Positions 57,124 to 64,000 of a stretch of 64,000 nucleotides of DNA are shown in pieces; the first letter of the stretch is position 1, and each line of letters opens with the position of its first letter. Source of the DNA: an uncultured Sphingomonadaceae bacterium (GTDB taxonomy: Bacteria > Pseudomonadota > Alphaproteobacteria > Sphingomonadales > Sphingomonadaceae); assembly GCA_947503245.1 (NCBI GenBank), contig CANNCV010000002.1, forward strand, positions 723,465 through 787,464, in the 5' to 3' direction. Made by a program: the position numbers and the translations under genes. The notes under the pieces were generated by a model. It was not told the origin of the DNA. It worked only from the letters and a program-made list of their open reading frames with translations, and did no database searches.

Positions 57124-60100
57124 ATGCTGATTAAACGCCTGAAACTGTCCGGCTTTAAAAGCTTTGTTGACCCGACCGAACTGCATATCGAGCCGGGCCT
57201 GACAGGTATTGTTGGCCCCAATGGCTGCGGCAAATCCAATTTGCTGGAAGCCATTCGCTGGGTCATGGGCGAAAATTCTGCAAAATCCATGCGCGGCGGC
57301 GGCATGTCCGATGTCATCTTCGCCGGGACACAGCGTCGCCCTGCACGTGATTTTGCAGAGGTCACTTTGCTGGCCGAAAAACAGCCTGGAGAGATTGTTC
57401 ATCTGCTCGATGCTTCTGGCAAGACGGTTGTTGGCGGACAGCAACTTGCCGGTAATGACGATGACCCAGAGCTGGAAATTGTTCGCCGGATAGAACGCGA
57501 TGCAGGTTCTGCTTATCGGGCAAATGGCCGCGATGTTCGCGCCAAAGATATTGCATTGATTTTTGCTGATGCTGCAACTGGTGCTCACTCACCTGCATTG
57601 GTTAGCCAAGGCAGAATCGCCGCAGCAATTGCTGCCAAGCCAACCGAACGCCGACAGATGCTGGAAGAAGCTGCTGGAATTTCCGGCCTGCATGTGCGGC
57701 GCAAGGATGCTGAGCAAAAATTGCGTGCGGCTGAAAGCAATATGGCGCGGCTTGACGATATTATGGCCGATCAGGATGCACGCGCAGCCCATTTGCGCAA
57801 ACAGGCGCGCGCGGCAGAACGCTATAAAAAACTGAGCGAGGCAATTTTAACCGCTGAGGCACGGCTAATTTATGCGCGTTGGCGCGATGCCAAAGCCGCA
57901 GCTGATAGCGCAAAAGAAGAAGCCACCGCCGCAGAAGCACGGGTCAATATAGAGCAGGAAAAGCTGCTGGCCGCCCAGACTGAGCAAAAATTGCTGACCA
58001 ACAAATTGGCTGACATCCGTATTGCCGTTGAGCAAAGCCGCCAGCGCAATAGCGATGCAACGCACCGGATCGCGACCTTGACCAGCCAGCGGCAAACCAT
58101 GATTTCCCGTCTCGCGGATTTGGAACGACAGGCCACGCGTATCGCTGATGACCGTGGGCGAGAGGACCGACTGACCCTTGATGCGGTTACCGCGCTCAAC
58201 AAGCTACAAGATGAATCGCAGAAACTTGATGCAGAACTGAACAGGCTAGAGCAACAACAACCGACTTTTCAATCAGCCTATGAGAATGCTGAACGGGCAG
58301 TACGCGAGACCGAGGTTGAACTGGCAAGAGCAACCGCAGAATCTGCACGTATTGAGGCCGACATTCGTGTAGCGGACAATATGCTGGCGGCGGCAACACG
58401 TCAGGTGGCGCAGTGGGAACAGGCAAAAACGCGGTTAAATGCGCAGCAGGAACAGTTGGGCGATCTGGTCGCCATGGAAAAAACCGTCGCTGACCAACGC
58501 AAGAACCTGGAACGCATGGCGGACAATATTGCCGCGCTGGAGCAGAAGCAGCAAGATAATGCTGCACAGCAGGAAACGGCATCACGGCAGCGACAACAAA
58601 ATGAGGCGGCGCTATCAGCATCCAAAGCCAAGCTAAGCGGTCTGGCCAGCGAACGCAGTGCATTGGAACGAGATCTGAAAGCCGGTCAGAGTGACAATAA
58701 AGCCATTACCCATATCCGCGTTGAGGAGGGTTATGAAAAAGCTCTAGCAGCGGCGCTAGGTGACGATCTGGATGCGGCGATTGGCGATAATGATGGTCGC
58801 GCCGATTTCTATTGGTCTGACAAAGCGGTAAAAAGCGCCAGTGACACCCCAAAAGGGTGCACCGCTCTGGCAGATCATATCGCCGAGGCACCATCAGCCC
58901 TTAGCGCACGTTTGGCCAGCCTGTTTGTTGCCGAGCAAGATGATGGGCAAATTTTGTCCCACGGGCAAAGACTGGTTACCAAATCAGGTGCTATGCGCCG
59001 GTGGGACGGATTGGTCAGTTTAAGCGGCTATAGCGGCGCAGCGCAGCGTATGGAAAGACAGAACCGGCTAAGCGCATTGGTTGCAATAATAGGCGATGCC
59101 GAGACAGAGATTGCATCTGCACAGTCTGCGCTCGACCAATCGCTAACCCAATTGCAGCAATTGCAAAACCAGCAGAGCGAATTGCGCAATCAGCTTAGTG
59201 AGCTGCGTCAACAGGAGCGTGATGGGCTGCGCAACCTTGATAGCGCAGAATTTGAACGCAAACGTACTGAAGAACGCCGCAGCGAGATTGCTGAACGTCG
59301 CACAGAATTGGAACAATCGGGCAAAGACTCGCAAAGCGCTTTGCAGGATGCGCAGCACCAGCGTAACGCCTTGCCTGATGGCAGTGCACAGGCAGAAGCA
59401 TTGGCCAAAGTACAACGGCAAAGCGATATGATGCGGACGGCGCTGCAACAGGCGCAAGCGGCATTGGCAGGCAGTGAGCAGGAGCTAACGCGGGTTCGCG
59501 AGCGACGCGCCGTCGTGAAGGCCGAGATTAGAGGGTGGGAAGCACGTTCCGGCGAAGCTGATCAAAGGCTACGCGACTTGTCAAAACGTGCCGAGGAAAT
59601 CAGCGCAGAGCAGGCCAAGCTGCAAGACGCGCCCGAACAATTGGCGCAAGAACTGGCCATTGCCGAGGAAGAACGCACCGGCATAGCCAAAACGCTGGCG
59701 ACACAAGAAAGCGCTTTGTCTGAGGTCGATCAGGCCGTGCGCTTGGCAGAGCAGGCCAGTGCAGCAGCTGGCGAAGCCATGGCGCAAGCGCGTGAACGCC
59801 GGGCCGCGGCCGCTACACGCGCGGAGAATGCCGAAATGCGCAGGGTGGAAATGGGCAGAATTTCTGGTGAGCGTTTTGAATGTCCGCCGCCCATTTTGCC
59901 CAGCCGTGCCGGTTTTGACAGTGATGATGTCGGCGAGACCACAGATGAGTCTGCGGAACTGGAACGATTGACAGCATCGCGTGAACGTCTGGGTCCGGTC
60001 AATCTGGTTGCAGCAGACGAACTGGAAGAATTGGAACTGGAAACAGCAACGGCCAGACAAGAGCATGAAGAGCTTATCACCGCTATTTCAGAGCTGCGCG

Positions 60101-60615
60101 GTTCCATCAGCAGCCTGAACCGTGAAGGCAGAGCACGTTTGCGTGCTGCTTTTGAGGAGGTGGATAATCACTTTCAAAGGCTTTTTGTGCGATTGTTCAA
60201 TGGCGGCAAAGCGCATTTGGCAATGATTGATAGCGATGATCCGCTAGAAGCCGGATTGGAGATTATGGCACAGCCGCCAGGCAAGAAACTCTCCTCCCTG
60301 ACATTATTATCTGGCGGCGAACAAGCATTGACAGCAATCGCCTTGATCTTTGGATTATTCCTAACCAACCCTGCGCCTATTTGCGTGCTGGATGAGGTTG
60401 ATGCCCCGCTGGACGATGCGAATATTGACCGTTTTTGCGATCTGCTCGACCAAATGGCGCGCGAAACTGATACCCGCTATCTGATCGTGACACATAATGC
60501 CGTGACCATGAGCCGCATGCACCGTTTATTCGGCGTCACGATGATTGAAAAAGGCATTAGCCGCCTTGTTTCAGTCGATCTGGGCGGCGCGGAAGAACTG
60601 CTCGCAGCCGAATAA
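57124..60615 (+). CDS. smc: chromosome segregation protein SMC
   Basis: LSGFKSFVDPTELHIEPGLTGIVGPNGCGKSNLLEAIRWVMGE; C-terminal LSGGEQALTAIALIFGLFL...VLDEVDAPLDDAN. Confidence 0.97.
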   Translation: MLIKRLKLSGFKSFVDPTELHIEPGLTGIVGPNGCGKSNLLEAIRWVMGENSAKSMRGGGMSDVIFAGTQRRPARDFAEVTLLAEKQPGEIVHLLDASGKTVVGGQQLAGNDDDPELEIVRRIERDAGSAYRANGRDVRAKDIALIFADAATGAHSPALVSQGRIAAAIAAKPTERRQMLEEAAGISGLHVRRKDAEQKLRAAESNMARLDDIMADQDARAAHLRKQARAAERYKKLSEAILTAEARLIYARWRDAKAAADSAKEEATAAEARVNIEQEKLLAAQTEQKLLTNKLADIRIAVEQSRQRNSDATHRIATLTSQRQTMISRLADLERQATRIADDRGREDRLTLDAVTALNKLQDESQKLDAELNRLEQQQPTFQSAYENAERAVRETEVELARATAESARIEADIRVADNMLAAATRQVAQWEQAKTRLNAQQEQLGDLVAMEKTVADQRKNLERMADNIAALEQKQQDNAAQQETASRQRQQNEAALSASKAKLSGLASERSALERDLKAGQSDNKAITHIRVEEGYEKALAAALGDDLDAAIGDNDGRADFYWSDKAVKSASDTPKGCTALADHIAEAPSALSARLASLFVAEQDDGQILSHGQRLVTKSGAMRRWDGLVSLSGYSGAAQRMERQNRLSALVAIIGDAETEIASAQSALDQSLTQLQQLQNQQSELRNQLSELRQQERDGLRNLDSAEFERKRTEERRSEIAERRTELEQSGKDSQSALQDAQHQRNALPDGSAQAEALAKVQRQSDMMRTALQQAQAALAGSEQELTRVRERRAVVKAEIRGWEARSGEADQRLRDLSKRAEEISAEQAKLQDAPEQLAQELAIAEEERTGIAKTLATQESALSEVDQAVRLAEQASAAAGEAMAQARERRAAAATRAENAEMRRVEMGRISGERFECPPPILPSRAGFDSDDVGETTDESAELERLTASRERLGPVNLVAADELEELELETATARQEHEELITAISELRGSISSLNREGRARLRAAFEEVDNHFQRLFVRLFNGGKAHLAMIDSDDPLEAGLEIMAQPPGKKLSSLTLLSGGEQALTAIALIFGLFLTNPAPICVLDEVDAPLDDANIDRFCDLLDQMARETDTRYLIVTHNAVTMSRMHRLFGVTMIEKGISRLVSVDLGGAEELLAAE

Positions 60616-60731
60616 ATCCGCATCATATATGCGATAAAAAGCAGATGTATGATCCAGTAAATAAAATATGTTGTAACCTTGTAACAAAATCCGAAACCTT
60701 ACCGAATGACACTCAGTGAGAGGTGTCAGGA

Positions 60732-61646
60732 ATGAATTTACGCGATTTGGAATATATTGTCGCAATTGAGCGATATGGGAATTTCGGAAAGGCAGCACAG
60801 GCATGCCATGTTTCGCAGCCCGCTTTATCCTCGCAGGTCAAGAAACTTGAAGAGCGCCTAGGCGTTGAGCTATTTATCCGCGGCAACCAAATGGTGAGCC
60901 CGACAGAAGCCGGATGCAGAATTATTAGCACAGCGCGCGAAATGCAGCGTTCCGCACGCCAGATCAACGATATGGCTGCTGAGTATCGCGACCCTCTTTC
61001 TGTGCCTTTGAAGATCGGGATTTTCCCAACATTGGCGCCCTTTGTTGTTCCCTATGTCACCAAGTCGGTAAAAGATGTATCAGCCAAAATGAAGCTGATA
61101 TATCGCGAAAAACCCACTGCTAATTTGATCATGGAAATGCGCGACCGCACGATTGATATCGCCATGGTGAGCGGGCCGATTGATGCACCAGGATGTGACT
61201 TTACACCGGTTTTTAAAGAAAAATTATATCTTATCGTCGCGGATAATCACAGGCTTAGCAATCAGGATGTTGTCAAAGCTGATGAAATTCCGCGAGATGA
61301 ATTGCTTTTGCTCGATAACGATCATTGTCTTCGCAATGAAGCAATCTCATTATGTCAAGAGAAGCAGATAGGACTAGATCTACCGGAGGATATGTCAGCG
61401 ACGAGTTTGTTGACAGCTTCACAATATATTGCGGACGGCTATGGCTGTACCCTTGTTCCCGAACTTGGCATGCCTTTCATCGGCCGTGCGAATCCGCGGA
61501 TACGGTTCATCGCTATTGATGATGAGCGCTTTGTGAGAAAGATCGGATTCCTGTCCCGTAAGGGCTGTGCACGCAAACATATTCTTGATGCCTTATGCAA
61601 CCAGATGCGTAATCAACCGCCAGAAAATGTGACTGTGCTGCACTAA
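60732..61646 (+). CDS. oxyR: LysR-family regulator, OxyR-like
   Basis: MNLRDLEYIVAIERYGNFGKAAQACHVSQPALSSQVKKLEERLGVELFIR; DHCLRNEAISLC. Confidence 0.82.
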   Translation: MNLRDLEYIVAIERYGNFGKAAQACHVSQPALSSQVKKLEERLGVELFIRGNQMVSPTEAGCRIISTAREMQRSARQINDMAAEYRDPLSVPLKIGIFPTLAPFVVPYVTKSVKDVSAKMKLIYREKPTANLIMEMRDRTIDIAMVSGPIDAPGCDFTPVFKEKLYLIVADNHRLSNQDVVKADEIPRDELLLLDNDHCLRNEAISLCQEKQIGLDLPEDMSATSLLTASQYIADGYGCTLVPELGMPFIGRANPRIRFIAIDDERFVRKIGFLSRKGCARKHILDALCNQMRNQPPENVTVLH

Positions 61647-61682
61647 AACGACGCACAAAGTAACCGCGAATATTCTTACAAC

Positions 61683-61705
61683 CCGGCTCTTTAATAAAGG
61701 GCCGG
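61683..61705 (+). terminator. terminator-like hairpin after oxyR
   Basis: CCGGCTCTTTaatAAAGGGCCGG followed by ATTTCT. Confidence 0.6.
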
Positions 61706-61827
61706 ATTTCTGCTGCCTTCAAAATAAAATTCAATATTTTCAAGATATTAGATTATAAGCAAAACTTATAATCACTATCAGGAACATGTATTATACGACT
61801 CGGTATTTCCTATTTATTGGCACTATC

Positions 61828-61855
61828 GAAGCCTGATCCCCCCCGGTCAGGCTTC
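61828..61855 (+). promoter_or_regulatory. 5' UTR hairpin upstream of the repeat-rich surface protein
   Basis: GAAGCCTGA-tcccccccgg-TCAGGCTTC; 9-bp perfect stem, C7 loop, about 31 bp before ATG. Confidence 0.55.
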
Positions 61856-61886
61856 ACTTCCCACTAGGATTTCCGAAAGGTAAAAC

Positions 61887-64000
61887 ATGACTATTTCTAC
61901 TACTGGCAATACTAAAGTGCTGGGTAGCAAATTCTTGCTGACCTCATCCGCACTTGCTTTGGTCGTATCGGCCAACGCCCATGCGCAGACAATTACCAGC
62001 GCTGCTGATGGCGAAACCATCAACAACCCAATTGGTAGTGTCGTTATCGTCGCAGGTGCTCCCGCAGTCGATATTGAAAATAACGATGTCACACTTGATA
62101 ATGATGGCACGCTGATAACAACTGGCGTTACCCAGACCGTTGAAGTCTCTGATGGCACGACCGGCGCTGTTATCAACAATGGCGTTACTGGCATTATCAC
62201 AGCAGATTCACGCGGCGTTCAAATCGATGGTGACGACGCCACTTTGAACAATGAAGGTTCAATCCTAGGAACGGGCGTTCAGCGTAACGGCACGGTTTAC
62301 ACCAATGTAACGGCTGACAACTTCGCGCTCAACAATGACGGCATCATTGATGCTGTTGTTGGTGGCGCTGGTTTTTCTGCTGAACTGGCCGAAGAAGGCA
62401 CAACCATCAACATCTCCAATACCGGATTGATTGCAGGTCGCGGCGATGCAGGAGCAGGAGCTGCTGCTGCTGGTGATGGCATTCGTTTTGAACGTACCCG
62501 CAATGCAGGCGCACTTGATGCCACAACATCAGGCTTGCTGACCGGCAATATCACCAATTCAGGCACTATTTCATCAGACGGCGCCAATGGCACCGTTGCG
62601 GGCATCCGCTTTGTCAACGGCGTATCTTTTGCCGGCACTATCGACAATCTTGCTGGGGGCACTATCTCCGGCACGCAAAATGGCCTGTACTTCGGTAACG
62701 CAACCCCTGCGGGCGGCGGCGACTTTACCGGCGCTGTTGTTAACAATGCTGGCACAATCTCATCAGGCAGCCGTGCGCTGAACATTGATGGCACGGGCTT
62801 GACAATCAACAACCTTGCTGGCGGTCAAATCATCGGTACCGGCAATCAGCGCAATGGTACGGTCTATGCAGACAGCACCGCGCAAGGCTTCACATTGAAC
62901 AATGATGGTGTCATCGATGCCGGTGAAGGCAATGAAGGCGCAGGTTTCTCTGCTGAATTAACAGCAGAAGGCAATGACTTCACCATCGTGAACTCTGGCA
63001 TAATCCAAGGCCGTGGTAATGCCTCAGCCGGCGCAGCAACAGCCGGCGATGGTCTGCGCTTTGAGCGTACACGCGCTGACGATGGATCACTTATGAGCCC
63101 ATCTGTCGGTCTGTTCACAGGAAGCGTTACCAATGCAGAAGGTGGATTGATCGCATCAGAAGGTGCCAATGGCACTGTGGCCGGTGTACGTTTTGTCAAT
63201 GGCGTGTCTTTCCAAGGAACATTTGACAATGCTGGCACCATTACCGGCGTACAAAACGGTGTTTATTTTGGCAATCCAACCCCAGCAGGCGGCGGAGACC
63301 ATACAGGCGGTGTGTTCAACAACCTTGCAACAGGTGTGATCTCGTCAGACAGTCGTGCTTTCAACATCGATGGTACCGGCTTGGTAATCAACAATGCCGG
63401 AACGATCATCGGCACGGGCGATCAACGCAATGGTACAGTTTATGCAGACAGCACTGCGCAAGACTTCACATTGAACAATGACGGCGTCATTGATGCTGGT
63501 GAAGGCAATCAAGGTGCTGGCTTCTCTGCTGAACTTTCAGAAGAAGGCAATAACTTTGACATCGTAAATACCGGCACCATTCAGGGCCGCGGAACAGCCA
63601 GTGCAGGTTCACCGCTTGCTGGTGACGGTCTGCGCTTTGAGCGTACGCGTGTTGAAGGTGTTCTGGAAGGTTCGACAACAGGTCTGTTCACGGGAACAAT
63701 CACCAACTCAGGCTTGATCGATTCAGAAGGCGATAGCGGCACAACCGCTGGTATCCGTTTTGTAAACGGTGTGTCTTTTAGCGGAACGCTCGACAACCTT
63801 GCTGGCGGCACAATCTCTGGTGTTCAGAACGGCCTGTACTTCGGCAATGCAACCCCTGCTGGTGGTGGCGACTTTACCGGCGCTGTTGTTAATAACGCTG
63901 GCACAATCTCATCAGGCAGCCGTGCGCTGAACATTGATGGCTTGGGCTTGACTGTTAACAACCTAGCAGGTGGCCAAATCTTGGGTACAGGTCAGCAACG
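61887..64000 (+). CDS. large exported repeat protein (autotransporter/adhesin-like), truncated by window end
   Basis: Open frame from ATG 61887: MTISTTGNTKVLGSKFLLTSSALALVVSANAHAQTITSAADG..., repeats of LNNDGxIDAxxGxxGAGFSAEL...GIRFVNGVSF; no stop in window so absent from the ORF track. Confidence 0.8.
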   Translation, partial: MTISTTGNTKVLGSKFLLTSSALALVVSANAHAQTITSAADGETINNPIGSVVIVAGAPAVDIENNDVTLDNDGTLITTGVTQTVEVSDGTTGAVINNGVTGIITADSRGVQIDGDDATLNNEGSILGTGVQRNGTVYTNVTADNFALNNDGIIDAVVGGAGFSAELAEEGTTINISNTGLIAGRGDAGAGAAAAGDGIRFERTRNAGALDATTSGLLTGNITNSGTISSDGANGTVAGIRFVNGVSFAGTIDNLAGGTISGTQNGLYFGNATPAGGGDFTGAVVNNAGTISSGSRALNIDGTGLTINNLAGGQIIGTGNQRNGTVYADSTAQGFTLNNDGVIDAGEGNEGAGFSAELTAEGNDFTIVNSGIIQGRGNASAGAATAGDGLRFERTRADDGSLMSPSVGLFTGSVTNAEGGLIASEGANGTVAGVRFVNGVSFQGTFDNAGTITGVQNGVYFGNPTPAGGGDHTGGVFNNLATGVISSDSRAFNIDGTGLVINNAGTIIGTGDQRNGTVYADSTAQDFTLNNDGVIDAGEGNQGAGFSAELSEEGNNFDIVNTGTIQGRGTASAGSPLAGDGLRFERTRVEGVLEGSTTGLFTGTITNSGLIDSEGDSGTTAGIRFVNGVSFSGTLDNLAGGTISGVQNGLYFGNATPAGGGDFTGAVVNNAGTISSGSRALNIDGLGLTVNNLAGGQILGTGQQ

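Noticed and set aside
62280-64000. Repeats as a mobile element or CRISPR
   Set aside because: Repeats are in frame, coding and adhesin-like.

Overview
The window looks like a sphingomonad-type alphaproteobacterial chromosome (inferred from protein style only). It has three parts. (1) About 1-25.4 kb is a P2-like (Peduovirus-type) prophage. It begins inside the C-terminus of a probable S24/LexA-type repressor, followed by AT-rich regulatory/accessory genes. The late genes are nearly complete: D, U, T, E/E', FII, FI, W, V, spike/fibres, I, J, S, R, spanins/holins/lysozyme, X, L, M, N and O on the minus strand, then P and Q on the plus strand. (2) About 25.4-30.34 kb is accessory DNA. It holds a second copy of a small phage gene, a predicted defence-like nucleotide-binding protein, and a minus-strand cassette (Y-family polymerase, Zn-ribbon protein, small ORF, HMCES/YedK-like SRAP protein) preceded by an exact GAAC-N7-GAAC LexA-type box. 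It ends at a 45-nt 3' fragment of tRNA-Ala(GGC) that starts exactly at the anticodon loop, a classical integration-site scar. (3) About 30.4-64 kb is mostly ordinary chromosome: acyl-CoA metabolism, solute-binding lipoproteins, a CDC48-type AAA ATPase, LysR, MgtE, a transglutaminase-like protein, NudC, MutY, DciA-like, DsbA-like proteins, SMC and OxyR. A large repeat-containing surface protein runs off the right end. The most interesting signals are: a shared palindrome TTGTCAG-N7-CTGACAA before three late transcription units; a duplicated gene/RHH/LuxR cassette with degenerate remnants; the SOS-linked polY/SRAP cassette next to the att scar; the defence-like gene beside Q; a -1 frameshift signal for E/E'; and an orphan terminator suggesting a small RNA. 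All family calls come from reading sequence; no database search was run.
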